From assembly GCA_965223215.1 (NCBI GenBank), contig CBDCVZ010000010.1:372001-436000 (forward strand): 64,000 bases of DNA, written 5' to 3'. Positions 19,257 through 28,312 of this stretch are shown here, one piece after another (positions within the stretch are counted from its first letter, which is position 1; every line of letters begins with the position of its first letter). A program made the position numbers and the translations under genes. A model generated the notes under the pieces. It ran no database searches, had not been told where the DNA came from, and saw only the letters and a program-made list of their open reading frames with translations. This stretch comes from JABDMH01 sp965223215 (GTDB taxonomy: Bacteria; Bacteroidota; Bacteroidia; Chitinophagales; Saprospiraceae).

Positions 19257-20942
19257 TCAGAGATTCATCTTTTTCAACTGACCAACGGCATAGTCGACGG
19301 CGCGAGCCGTCAAGGCCATATAGGTAATCGAAGGATTGACACAGGAGGCCGATGCCATGCAGGCACCATCCGTCACAAAAAGATTTGCAATGTCATGACT
19401 TTGATTCCAGCGATTGAGTACCGAAGTCTTTGGGTCTCTCCCCATCCGGGCGGTACCCATTTCATGAATGCCAAAACCTGGATGGTCTACATCATCCCAT
19501 CCTTGTACATCTTTACCTCCAGCTGCCTGCAACATTTCTTTGGCCTGCTCTATGTAGTCGCGCCTCATTTTCTTTTCGTTCTCCCGATGGGTGCAATGAA
19601 TATCCAGGGTTGGAAGTCCATCTGCATCCTTGATTTCGTGATTTAGAGTCACCCGGTTATCTTCATAGGGTAGTACTTCTCCAAATCCATGAAGTCGCAT
19701 AGACCAGGGTCCTGGTTGAGTGAGCGAATCCTTGAAAGTTGCTCCAATACCCGCCTGAGTAGCTCCACGCATGCTGTCACCTCGAGCTGCCCCTCCTTGA
19801 TATCCATACCCGCGCAAAAATTCTGGGTGTTGGTCCGTAACATTTCGAAATCTAGGCAGGTAGATGCCATTTGGTCTACCACCAAAATAGTACTTGTCGT
19901 CAAAGCCTTCGAAGGTGGCAAAAGCACCCGCCTGATAGTGATGATCCATCAAATATCTTCCCAGAGCACCACTGCTGTTGGCTAGCCCTTCGGGGAACTG
20001 ATCATTCGCTGAATTTAGCAACAACCACGTACTATTAAGGGTTGAGGCACAGAGAAAAACGACCTTGGCCTGATACTCCACATCTGCACCGGTCTCTCTG
20101 TTTTTGGCTCGCACGCCACTGAGTCGATTTGATCCCTTGTCATAGGTCAAATGTGTCACTACGTGATCGGTTAGAAAGGTCATATTGCCCGTTTTTCGAG
20201 CCGCAGGCAAGGTTGCACTTTGACTGCTAAAGTAAGCTCCATACGGACAACCGCGATAGCATAAATTGCGGCGTTGACATTGTCCACGTCCGTTGTATGC
20301 CTGTGTGAGATTAGCCACCCTGCCGATGGTCATTCTGCGCTCTGGAAAAGCGGTCTCGATACCTTTTTTCACATGTTTTTCAACACAATTCAATTCGAAG
20401 GGTGGTAGAAATTCTCCATCAGGCAGTTGCGGTAGACCTTCCTTTTGCCCACTAATGCCGGCAAACTTTTCAACGTAGCTGTACCAGGGGGCGATGTCTT
20501 TGTAGCGGATCGGCCAATCCACACCATAGCCATCTTTGGCATTGGCTTCAAAATCCAAATCACTCCACCGGTAACATTGTCTGCCCCACATGATGGATCG
20601 TCCACCTTCGTGATATCCCCGAATCCATCTGTATTCAGGACCCTGGGCGGTGGATTGGTAGGGATGTTCCGTGTCCTTTACCCAGTAGTGTCGAGTACCT
20701 TCGTTAAAAGCATACACGGTACTTTGGATGCGGTGTTCTTTTTGTTCTTCGGCAGTGCGAACTCCTCGATGCTCAAAGTCCCAGGGCGGTGTGTTGGCGG
20801 TGGGATAGTCCAAATGATTGATCTTTCTTCCCCGCTCAATGACTAGGGTTTTTAGACCTTTCTCACAGAGCTCTTTCGCTGCCCATCCACCTGTAATGCC
20901 AGAACCTATTACAATTGCGTCATATGATTTTTCAAGCTGCAT
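19257..20942 (-). CDS. GMC-family FAD-dependent oxidoreductase
   Basis: A 561-residue flavoenzyme. The N-terminal dinucleotide motif AIVIGSGITGGWAAKEL and the ERG-type end of the second strand bind FAD. The substrate half contains CVNPSITYMALTARAVDYA and GIHEMGTARMGRD, which hold the active-site Asn and His expected for GMC enzymes. The CQRRNLCYRGCPYGAYF segment is typical of the gluconate-dehydrogenase/sugar-oxidising subgroup. No Tat signal is seen. It follows by 12 bp a gluconate-2-dehydrogenase-subunit-3-like gene, which in these systems carries the Tat signal and escorts the folded flavoprotein to the periplasm. A periplasmic sugar or polyol dehydrogenase is the best guess. Confidence 0.9.
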   Translation of the reverse strand: MQLEKSYDAIVIGSGITGGWAAKELCEKGLKTLVIERGRKINHLDYPTANTPPWDFEHRGVRTAEEQKEHRIQSTVYAFNEGTRHYWVKDTEHPYQSTAQGPEYRWIRGYHEGGRSIMWGRQCYRWSDLDFEANAKDGYGVDWPIRYKDIAPWYSYVEKFAGISGQKEGLPQLPDGEFLPPFELNCVEKHVKKGIETAFPERRMTIGRVANLTQAYNGRGQCQRRNLCYRGCPYGAYFSSQSATLPAARKTGNMTFLTDHVVTHLTYDKGSNRLSGVRAKNRETGADVEYQAKVVFLCASTLNSTWLLLNSANDQFPEGLANSSGALGRYLMDHHYQAGAFATFEGFDDKYYFGGRPNGIYLPRFRNVTDQHPEFLRGYGYQGGAARGDSMRGATQAGIGATFKDSLTQPGPWSMRLHGFGEVLPYEDNRVTLNHEIKDADGLPTLDIHCTHRENEKKMRRDYIEQAKEMLQAAGGKDVQGWDDVDHPGFGIHEMGTARMGRDPKTSVLNRWNQSHDIANLFVTDGACMASASCVNPSITYMALTARAVDYAVGQLKKMNL

Positions 20943-20954
20943 TCCTTTTGCTTT

Positions 20955-21536
20955 TTAAAGTCGACCTTCTACATTATTATCTTCGTATGCGCCCTTGCCA
21001 TCATAGGCGATGCAAGCATCATAGCGGCCGGGAATACTGTGATAATTGAGAGACGTCGTCATCACTTGCTCCGAAGTAAAATAACCCAGCAGGATCAGTT
21101 GCTTCAACAATAGATAGGGACTTTCCTGATCTCCATCATCAAATTCCTGTTGATCTAATTGGGACAACGTCTGGGTTTGACGCTCTGAAGGCTGGCGGCC
21201 AAAGGAACCACCCGCCAACTCATCGAGCTTTTCAGCGATCTCCACCAATCCCTTTTCAAACGAGTTCTGCTCGGCAGCCGTTAAGCAATCACGAACCATC
21301 AAATCAACAAATTCGGGTACATGAACGTCGATTGCACCAGGACCCTCTGTCGCGGGTAGCATCACCTCACTGATTGTTTGGACCAGCTGTGCTTCCTTAT
21401 CAGATAGGGCACTGGGTCTCCAATCCAACTGCCCCTGCGGCTGACAACCACCAGCCAGGACACCTCCTAAAACAGATGCGGTTAGTCCGGTTCCGGTTAA
21501 TGCGATGGTTTGTTTAATGGCTCTTCTCCGATCCAT
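20955..21536 (-). CDS. Gluconate 2-dehydrogenase subunit 3-like protein with twin-arginine signal
   Basis: A 193-residue partner of the GMC oxidoreductase next to it. I take the ATG at 21536 (MDRRRAIKQTIALTG), because it places a twin-arginine leader at the very N-terminus; the TTG 66 bp upstream would bury it. The leader ends in a lipobox-like L-A-G-G-C. The mature region (ISEVMLPATEGPGAIDVHVPEFVDLM, FEKGLVEIAEKL, LLKQLILLGYFTSEQVM) matches the subunit 3 family. It probably anchors and helps export the dehydrogenase. Gene order small subunit then large subunit is usual in Bacteroidota. Confidence 0.85.
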   Translation of the reverse strand: MDRRRAIKQTIALTGTGLTASVLGGVLAGGCQPQGQLDWRPSALSDKEAQLVQTISEVMLPATEGPGAIDVHVPEFVDLMVRDCLTAAEQNSFEKGLVEIAEKLDELAGGSFGRQPSERQTQTLSQLDQQEFDDGDQESPYLLLKQLILLGYFTSEQVMTTSLNYHSIPGRYDACIAYDGKGAYEDNNVEGRL

Positions 21537-21608
21537 AGCGAATTTTTTGATTTCTCGTTCACCAAAGTAGTGTAAATTGCTGGCATCGAAAAAAAGGGTC
21601 AATCAAGA

Positions 21609-21998
21609 TTAGTCTTCGAGGGGAATAAACCATAGTGCGTGCGTCCGTTTTGTGTCATCGAGGTAATTGATGAGAATTTCATCACCGGCGGTGATCTCAT
21701 CAGTAGATTCAACGATCATTTCTTGAGCGGTGAGATCCAGGATGATTTTGGCATTGGGTGAGTTGCCGTGGTTATACAGTGATCCATAGCCTAGGGCAAT
21801 ACAAATGGTTCCCCCCTGATCGGGCCAGAGAAAGTAATATTCAAATAATCTAGTTTTATCGATATGGGGAATATCATTCTTAGGTAGAATAATGACCGGG
21901 CAGACTTCAATTGTTTCTCCGGGCTGCAGGTCCTGGGCCGTAAATACACCGCGGCCCTTGATGGTTTTTGCGATAAATAATCCTGGTATATGCAGCAT
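21609..21998 (-). CDS. SET-domain protein (putative lysine methyltransferase)
   Basis: A stand-alone SET domain of 129 residues. Visible motifs are KGRGVFTAQDLQPGETIEV at the start, LYNHGNSPNAKI (the NHxxxPN motif of the pseudoknot that binds S-adenosylmethionine) and GDEILINYLDD (catalytic Tyr). Bacterial single-domain SET proteins of this type occur in many Bacteroidota; their targets are mostly unknown. It ends 72 bp before the Tat-signal gene, on the same strand. Confidence 0.85.
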   Translation of the reverse strand: MLHIPGLFIAKTIKGRGVFTAQDLQPGETIEVCPVIILPKNDIPHIDKTRLFEYYFLWPDQGGTICIALGYGSLYNHGNSPNAKIILDLTAQEMIVESTDEITAGDEILINYLDDTKRTHALWFIPLED

Positions 21999-22202
21999 GA
22001 ACTTGACCTTGTGTTATGAAGTTTATGGGGGGCAGGTTGGGGTAAAAGTAGGAGAATATTTAAAAATGAATTTGAGCGCACTTCTAAGATGAGCGTTGAT
22101 AATGATATGAATTCTGCTGGGAAAAGAAAAAGAAATCATTTTATTGTAGTTCATTTGCAATACGAATTTGTTTCAAATGGTTGTTTACAGTGACCAGCGA
22201 TC

Positions 22203-22757
22203 ATGGTACCAAAATTGACGGGAGAGAGAATCGTTCTTTGTCCGCTCTGTGAGACCGATTTGAGAGATATTCATCGATTAAATAGCTCACCGAAAGTGGC
22301 ACAGTTTAATACGTTGGGCATCCCTCAAGCATTGGCTGACACGCGACGAGTGATGAGCCAGGTTCTTGATGAGAAGACCGATGGAATCATCTCTAAATAT
22401 GGATGGACCGTGCGTCTTGGGGGGTCGCTCGAATTCATGGGTGAAGTTGGCATGTCTCTAGCTCCAGCACGCTTTAAGAAGGCAGAGATATTTTACAATT
22501 TACTGCCTCAATTTTGGGCCTTCGGTTATGGTACCGAAGCAGTAAAGCTCATGCTAAAATTTGGATTTGAAACACTTAAATTACATCGCATGGAAGCCGG
22601 GGTCGCCGTGGCAAACACGCCGTCGATTCACTTACTTGAAAAGATCGGAATGAAACGAGAGGGAAGAGCGATTAAGATCTTACCCATTGATGGAGCCTGG
22701 CAAGATAATTATTCATATGCCATTTTAGAGGAAGATTATTTTGCTGAAAAGCTTTGA
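22203..22757 (+). CDS. GNAT-family N-acetyltransferase (RimJ/RimL type)
   Basis: A 184-residue acetyltransferase. The N-terminus TGERIVLCPLCETDLRDIHRL and the acetyl-CoA loop region FWAFGYGTEAVKLMLKFGFE, followed by LKLHRMEAGVAVANTPSIHLLEKIGMKREG, are the standard RimJ/RimL-like GNAT pattern. The Q/RxxGxG/A loop is seen as FGYGTEA. The substrate may be a protein N-terminus or a small amine. Monocistronic, with genes on the opposite strand on both sides. Confidence 0.88.
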   Translation: MVPKLTGERIVLCPLCETDLRDIHRLNSSPKVAQFNTLGIPQALADTRRVMSQVLDEKTDGIISKYGWTVRLGGSLEFMGEVGMSLAPARFKKAEIFYNLLPQFWAFGYGTEAVKLMLKFGFETLKLHRMEAGVAVANTPSIHLLEKIGMKREGRAIKILPIDGAWQDNYSYAILEEDYFAEKL

Positions 22758-22877
22758 AAATCGAACGGCAAAAGTGGCTTGGCAAGATCCTAAATCTACG
22801 CGCAAGCACTACTTTGGTGAAATAATTATATACTAGCCACCTTGATCTGAAAGAGGGAGTGGTCATTTCCGACTTCC

Positions 22878-23828
22878 CTATCGAACAGCAATTGGACGTC
22901 CGGGTGATCCGGTGGCACCCTTTAAGCGTAAGGGTGTATAAACAAACATGAACTCGAAAACCTGATCGATCAGCAATTCCTTAAAGCGCATCCATTCCAG
23001 ATTCCAGATGCCATTTTTCAAAGTGAGCTCTAAGTGCACATTGGGTACTGGACCGTCGAGAGTGGCATCAGAACCGACCATCGAAGGTTGTTTCGAAATG
23101 ATCCAATCGACAACTTCGCGACTAAGATGCGGTGGCTCATCGAGCACTTTGTGATCGGGCCAGTGACGCCACCAGCCGAAATTGAATAATAATGCATCAC
23201 CCGGCTGTAGGGCGGATTCATTCATACCTTGCCTAGATAGGGCAGACCGTACGTCTTCCAGAGTCGCCTCATAATTTGGGGCAACAGAAGAATCATTTTG
23301 CACCGCGGCAAGATCGATTAAGACACCTCGGGTCAGATATGGTTTTACGTTTTCGATGCCAAGTTTTTGCAGTCCGTAGGGGTGTCTCATTTCGTTCGAA
23401 GTAAAACCATTGTAGAAAACCTCCGTTACTCGGCCATCCTCCAGCTTCATTTGTTTTCCGACATGGCCGGGACCGTCAAATTGGGTGCCTACCTGCCCAA
23501 TTTCTGTGCACAGAAATTCGTCATTAAAAACAATATTTTCCGTTCCATTCGGGCCATAGGTAGGAAAAGAGGGGATGGTCATCTTGTAGCTTCTGCTGCC
23601 AATGAGTGGCATCGAGGGCTCATATACCTGGCCCAATTCATAATACTTACCCTGGGTAACCAAGCTCACGGCCTGGAGAATTTTTTCGGGGGTAATCCAA
23701 TTAGAGGCGCCAGCCTGATCATCTGCACCCCACAGCGGATGAGGCCACCAAGGCCCAGCTTCTCGGGTTTGGCCAATACCATTTTGTACAATCATAAGGG
23801 AACAAATCAAAATATTTATGATGCGCAT
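22878..23828 (-). CDS. Secreted cyclase-family (kynurenine formamidase-like) hydrolase
   Basis: A 316-residue protein with a cleavable signal peptide (MRIINILICSLMIVQNGIGQT). The metal-binding motif of the cyclase family appears as VGTQFDGPGHVG, with later conserved parts LTRGVLIDLAA, LQPGDALLFNFGWW and GSDATLDGPVPNVHLEL. In canonical enzymes the first motif is HxGTHxDxPxH; here the second His is Gln (GTQFD), a change seen in a large subgroup. Members hydrolyse amides or cyclic esters; the substrate here is unknown. Confidence 0.85.
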   Translation of the reverse strand: MRIINILICSLMIVQNGIGQTREAGPWWPHPLWGADDQAGASNWITPEKILQAVSLVTQGKYYELGQVYEPSMPLIGSRSYKMTIPSFPTYGPNGTENIVFNDEFLCTEIGQVGTQFDGPGHVGKQMKLEDGRVTEVFYNGFTSNEMRHPYGLQKLGIENVKPYLTRGVLIDLAAVQNDSSVAPNYEATLEDVRSALSRQGMNESALQPGDALLFNFGWWRHWPDHKVLDEPPHLSREVVDWIISKQPSMVGSDATLDGPVPNVHLELTLKNGIWNLEWMRFKELLIDQVFEFMFVYTPLRLKGATGSPGRPIAVR

Positions 23829-23894
23829 AGCATTTAGATTTTAAAATTGTTGAATGTCACGCCTGCATGGTCGCCATCATTTATAGGTGGGTGC

Positions 23895-24794
23895 TCAATC
23901 CAAATACCTAAGTACTTTTGTCTTAGCCTCCCGATAGGCCTGGTCGAGGTTTGACACTTTTGATTCACCACCTCCAATATCGATACCGATATACCCCTGA
24001 TAATGGACAGCCTTAAGTTCGGAGAAGAAAAGTGGCCAATTTATTTCACCGTGATCCAGTGCCAGATGCTGATGGTGATTTAGTTTGGTATCGGAAATGT
24101 GGATGTAAGGAATGTGAGCTTTCAATTGTTGAAATGCAAGAGAAAGATTTTGACGCAGTGCAATTAAATTCGCTGTATCAAAATTATATCCAAGATTTTT
24201 ACGATTAACTTTTTGATGAAAAGACAAAAATGCCTCAGGGGTAGCACTGACGGTGCCCACTGCGGGATGGAGTAAGTAGGTCAGGCCATGGTCGGCAGCA
24301 ATATCGCAAACCTGTTGAAATTGAGCGATCAAAGATTTTTCAAAAGAAATCCAATCGAAGGAAGGTGGTAATACCGCATCGGCCAACACCTGATCATCAT
24401 AGTGCCGAACTACAGGAATATCCGCTGGAAAAATAAAAGGTGCGATCGGGCAATTATCTAAGACGTACGTGGCCCCCAGCGTTTCTGCAGTGATACATCC
24501 GTACCTGAATAACTCAAGTTGCTTTGTCCGAATCCCCGGATCTTGGCTTGACAATCCGGGTAGTACCGTACAGTAGACGGGCATCGTCATCTCCAAACGG
24601 AGGAGTTCTTCTCGAATTTCATGCCGGAGGCGGTATACCTCCATGAGATGATCCTCACGAATTCCCTCTAATTCGATGCACTTAAATCCGAGATTTTTCA
24701 TTTCAGAAAGGTAATGCAGTGACTTACTTGCTGGGGGTGGATACCCATGCTTGGTGATGATATAGAGGAAGGCACAGATGATTTGATCTTTCAT
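23895..24794 (-). CDS. Sugar phosphate isomerase/epimerase-like TIM-barrel protein
   Basis: A 299-residue xylose-isomerase-like TIM barrel. Visible features are MKNLGFKCIELEGI (strand with Glu), a central DNCPIAPFIFP segment, TYLLHPAVGTVS, NLGYNFDTANLIAL (Asp-Thr-Ala at the metal site), IPYIHISDTKL (His and Asp) and YQGYIGIDIGGGESK. These match the AP-endonuclease-2 barrel family used for inositol, hexulose and other sugars. It is the last gene of a three-gene operon with a lipoprotein and an Nramp-like transporter (12 bp gap to the former). Confidence 0.82.
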   Translation of the reverse strand: MKDQIICAFLYIITKHGYPPPASKSLHYLSEMKNLGFKCIELEGIREDHLMEVYRLRHEIREELLRLEMTMPVYCTVLPGLSSQDPGIRTKQLELFRYGCITAETLGATYVLDNCPIAPFIFPADIPVVRHYDDQVLADAVLPPSFDWISFEKSLIAQFQQVCDIAADHGLTYLLHPAVGTVSATPEAFLSFHQKVNRKNLGYNFDTANLIALRQNLSLAFQQLKAHIPYIHISDTKLNHHQHLALDHGEINWPLFFSELKAVHYQGYIGIDIGGGESKVSNLDQAYREAKTKVLRYLD

Positions 24795-24806
24795 CTTCTA
24801 AATAAT

Positions 24807-25586
24807 CTATTGAACAACATAATTGGAATAGTGATAGGTGGCACGTAGATATTGCTTCTGACCTATTGAGTTTATTCGCCAACTCTTTCGATGAATGGGC
24901 CAGATGATACCAGCTACCTTGGTATTTTCGAGATTCTCAATCAGACTAATGTGGTCAAGATGTTTGACCATATACCCCATTTGGAGATAGGTATCGGTAT
25001 GAAATTGATGCCACCAGACATCACTATCTTTGACAGGGTCACCATCTTCACTATATCTGGCTTGTAGAAGGTGTACGGTCGCTCCACTCGGAAGTGTATC
25101 AACTTGCTCGTACTCAATTTGATAGCCGGGCTCGGCAAGTTTGAATGGAAGACTCATGACATATTTAGCAGCAGAAAGTGAATTTATTAGGGCCTGTGTG
25201 TCCATCTGCGTCTGCTCTTGCCCGTTTTCAAGCTTTCTCATACCACGATGATCGGCCATGATCTCATGGTTCACTTTTTCTTCATCTTGCCACCTGATAA
25301 CCACGGATGGGGGCGTACGCTGCCATACAATATGTTGTCGTAGATCTGATTCGAGCGAACCGGCTGAATCATAAAGTTCGGTGTGTTTGTCGAAGCTTAG
25401 ACGGTTCCACTTAAACCACGCTGCCAAACCCCCTGCAGCTCTGATTGCCTGTTCCAAATGAGTTTGATCATTACTGAAAGACGAAGCCACATACCCCTTC
25501 TTACCCGGAGCACTTCTTTTGCTGGAGCAAGCCAAAGCGAAACCGACGGCCAGAACAATCCATATACTTATCGTACCCAACTTCAT
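24807..25586 (-). CDS. Uncharacterised secreted lipoprotein
   Basis: A 259-residue protein with a lipobox (LAVGFALACSSKR). The mature part is beta-rich and contains AIRAAGGLAAWFKWNRLSFD, a pattern common in Bacteroidota outer-membrane lipoproteins of unknown role (DUF6503-like; recognition uncertain). Its start abuts the Nramp-like gene stop, so it is translated from the same transcript. Confidence 0.65.
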   Translation of the reverse strand: MKLGTISIWIVLAVGFALACSSKRSAPGKKGYVASSFSNDQTHLEQAIRAAGGLAAWFKWNRLSFDKHTELYDSAGSLESDLRQHIVWQRTPPSVVIRWQDEEKVNHEIMADHRGMRKLENGQEQTQMDTQALINSLSAAKYVMSLPFKLAEPGYQIEYEQVDTLPSGATVHLLQARYSEDGDPVKDSDVWWHQFHTDTYLQMGYMVKHLDHISLIENLENTKVAGIIWPIHRKSWRINSIGQKQYLRATYHYSNYVVQ

Positions 25587-26813
25587 CTACACCTGGATCA
25601 TTTGTGTCGCCCCTACGATGGTAAGACCCAGGGTAAAGGCAAAAATAATGAGCATGATGACGTTTTGTTTCATATCGAATCGGTGGTTCGCAAGCAAGCT
25701 GCTGCGATTACAGAGTATCCACATCAACAGCACGATGATCGGTGTAGCCAATAGGGTAGCGGCCTGAGAGAAAATCAGAATAAAAACGGGACGTCCCCCA
25801 AAAATTGGCACGACCATTCCTAACATGACACCAAACAATACGAGAATCCTGGATTCGGTAGACCTTAGATTTCGCGGCTGACTCCGGTAATCTGCCAAGA
25901 GCCACGGAGCTAATAATACGATGGGAAAGAGGGAGGAAACTCCGGCACAAACAATCCCAGCCACAAAGATGGAGACTGCAAAACGACCGGCTATTGGCTC
26001 AAGCAATCGAACCATATCAATGGCATTATCTACGTGCATACCCTCGCGGTGTAGGGTACCGGCTGCTGCTGCCATGACTGCAATACTCAATACGAACATT
26101 AGACTTGCAGATAAGATGGCATCTCGCCTCTCCAGTTTTAAGTCGCTGATGGTCCAACCTTTTTCTTGTACCAATATGGAGCGAACGACATACAAAATTC
26201 CCCCCATGGTGGTACCCACCATTCCAGCTAATAGCAACAGCCCATTGCGCTCCCTTGGGATGTATGGAGCAAGACCACTCAGAACATCACTTGCCGATGG
26301 TACCACCATGAAGGCAGTTAGCACAAAGGATAGGCCCATAATAGCTACAAAAAAAGCAAGAATCTTCTCGAAGAATCGATGGCTACCCTGCCAAAACAAC
26401 CAATATATGAATGCTCCGAGAATGAAGGCCACTAGAATGGGATTGAATCCAGTGCCTTCTTGAGTAAGTGGTCGCGACCATTCCTGCACTACCTGAACGA
26501 CGACCGCCATCACACCCATGCTCGAAATCCATTCACTTGCCAGTAGGGCCGCAAGAATAATCAGGGTGATGGGCTTTCCAAAAAACTCACGAAAGCTTTG
26601 CAATGCCGTCTTACCGGTCACCAAGGTGTAGCGACCAAAAGTAACGATCAAGAAATAAGTGAAGAGACAAGAAAGGAGTACTGGAAGCATCAGACTCATG
26701 CCATAGTCGGCACCTGCCGAGGCCATGGTGGTGATGCTGCCGGTACCAATGTTATAGCCGATCAGGAAGATTCCCGGAGCAATGGATGCCAAAAAGAGGA
26801 AGAATTTTTTCAC
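25587..26813 (-). CDS. Nramp-superfamily transporter, divergent
   Basis: A 408-residue, roughly 11-helix membrane protein starting at GTG (26811-26813). The overall fold signature of Nramp is there (ASIAPGIFLIGYNIGTGSITTM in the first helix, SEWISSMGVMAVVVQV, VAGIVCAGVSSLFPIVLLAPW). The metal-binding DPGN of helix 1 is replaced by G-Y-N-I-G-T-G, and the MPH of helix 6 region is absent (GTTMGGILYVVRSILVQ). Such divergent members are known in Bacteroidota and are annotated as divalent cation transporters, but the changed site argues against classical Mn/Fe uptake. Related Nramp-like proteins without DPGN include magnesium transporters and other clades. It is first in an operon with a lipoprotein and a sugar isomerase-like protein. 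Confidence 0.8.
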   Translation of the reverse strand: MKKFFLFLASIAPGIFLIGYNIGTGSITTMASAGADYGMSLMLPVLLSCLFTYFLIVTFGRYTLVTGKTALQSFREFFGKPITLIILAALLASEWISSMGVMAVVVQVVQEWSRPLTQEGTGFNPILVAFILGAFIYWLFWQGSHRFFEKILAFFVAIMGLSFVLTAFMVVPSASDVLSGLAPYIPRERNGLLLLAGMVGTTMGGILYVVRSILVQEKGWTISDLKLERRDAILSASLMFVLSIAVMAAAAGTLHREGMHVDNAIDMVRLLEPIAGRFAVSIFVAGIVCAGVSSLFPIVLLAPWLLADYRSQPRNLRSTESRILVLFGVMLGMVVPIFGGRPVFILIFSQAATLLATPIIVLLMWILCNRSSLLANHRFDMKQNVIMLIIFAFTLGLTIVGATQMIQV

Positions 26814-27117
26814 ACGGTTTTACTGGTCAGGCTGGAAATATACACAAATGTCAGGCTGAAGATCGTTTCAGACCCATCAAAACCGAACTCATGACAACAT
26901 GTGATAGAGCACTTCGTTTTACTCCGAAAGGCCCTACTTTTTGAGATTCCGGGAAACTTATTACTTTTGACTCCTCTTTTGAGATACCATTTCCCGAGCA
27001 TATTTTCGAACTTTTTTCAGTTATTTATTTAATAATCAGTTAGATAAATATTACATTTATGTGTTAATTGATGTGTGGCACTATCCTTGCGAAGTGTTTA
27101 TAGACTCTGAGATAGGT
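26814..27117 (+). promoter_or_regulatory. Divergent intergenic region with candidate Bacteroidota promoter at 26938-26969
   Basis: This 304-bp gap separates the Nramp-like operon from the M23 peptidase gene. On the + strand TACTTTTG at 26962-26969 fits the TAnnTTTG -7 box and is preceded by TTTTTTG ending at 26943, an 18-bp spacing. The rest is AT-rich, especially 27010-27060. I see no open frame or RNA gene. The promoter call is tentative because the leader would be about 145 nt. Confidence 0.3.
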
Positions 27118-28230
27118 ATGGAATTACGAAGTTTGATTACCCATTTGTTAGCTCCTCCTTGTTTTTTCCTCTTTGCGATTACCCAATCACTTGGGCAAGG
27201 TAACAGCGTTTTTGTGGCGCCTTCCTACGAAAAAATATTGTTAAATGGAGTGCCCACTTACCGGAATGTAGCTTCTGGAGTTTTTTCATCCGGTTCACCC
27301 AACGAAGAATTCTTGACGGCCATCACAGAGGTGGCAACGCGTGCAAACGTTTATGATGACTGCTGGGATAATAACAAGTTTATTGCTTATCCGGAGGAAG
27401 ATCTTTCTTGGCCGATCTATCTTACGTTTGCTGATTCATCCTATGCCAAGCCAATCAATCGATCGATGGTCGTGACTTCGCGTTACGGCTGGCGGGGTGG
27501 AAAGGCCCATCACGGAATTGATATCGACCTCATTACTGGCGATCTCGTGATGGCCCTGCTACCCGGAAAAGTTAGACTGGTAAAGTATGTCAGTGGAATG
27601 GGTAAGACGGTCGTTGTTCGTCATGACAATGGCCTAGAGACGGTTTACGGTCACCTCTCAAAGCAATTCGTAAATGTGGATCAGATGGTCGAGAAAGGCC
27701 AGCCCCTCGGCAGGGGAGGAACCACCGGAAATGCCCGTGGCAGTCATCTTCACCTGGAGGTGCGGTTTCGTGGAAAGAGTATTAATCCGGAATTACTATT
27801 CGATTTTTCAGAAGCGGGTAAAATCACAGCCAGTGAAGTGGAAGTGACCAAATACTGGGCGACGCCCAGAAAGCATCGATCCACCAGGAAGAGCATGATT
27901 GAGCCCAAAAAACCAACTCAATTGGCAAAACCGGCTAAATTGGTGAAACTGACACCTGAGACCATGGAGAAAAGGCAAGAGCCGGTCAAACGGGAGGCCA
28001 GTTCCAAACCAACTAAAGTAAAAGAGCCGATAAATTCACATAGGCATCGCATCCCTGTTTTGAGTGCGCCTGATCTAGGAGAGGATGGCATCTACGTTGT
28101 GCAAGAAGGTGATACGCTGTTTAGCATTGCCAAAAGGTACCAGGTAACAGTCGACGACATTCGAGCTAAGAACCGCATCGGCGACCGTTTTGTCATTAGG
28201 GTCGGCCAGTCACTGGTTGTGGCTGATTGA
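27118..28230 (+). CDS. M23-family peptidase with C-terminal LysM domain
   Basis: A 370-residue secreted murein hydrolase. The ATG at 27118 gives a signal peptide (PPCFFLFAITQSLGQG); a GTG 57 bp upstream would bury it. The LytM/M23 zinc site is complete: HHGIDIDLITGD (His and Asp) and HLHLEVRF (HxH), with VVVRHDNGLETVYGHLSK before it. After a Lys/Pro-rich linker (about 260-325) comes a LysM domain (YVVQEGDTLFSIAKRYQVTV). It probably cleaves or remodels peptidoglycan cross-bridges in the periplasm. Confidence 0.92.
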   Translation: MELRSLITHLLAPPCFFLFAITQSLGQGNSVFVAPSYEKILLNGVPTYRNVASGVFSSGSPNEEFLTAITEVATRANVYDDCWDNNKFIAYPEEDLSWPIYLTFADSSYAKPINRSMVVTSRYGWRGGKAHHGIDIDLITGDLVMALLPGKVRLVKYVSGMGKTVVVRHDNGLETVYGHLSKQFVNVDQMVEKGQPLGRGGTTGNARGSHLHLEVRFRGKSINPELLFDFSEAGKITASEVEVTKYWATPRKHRSTRKSMIEPKKPTQLAKPAKLVKLTPETMEKRQEPVKREASSKPTKVKEPINSHRHRIPVLSAPDLGEDGIYVVQEGDTLFSIAKRYQVTVDDIRAKNRIGDRFVIRVGQSLVVAD

Positions 28231-28312
28231 ATTTTTAGACCAGCAGATATCTGGTACGCCAGATTCTTACCTTGATTATCGTTCAAAACACATTTGTGTT
28301 CGCTCGATCGAA

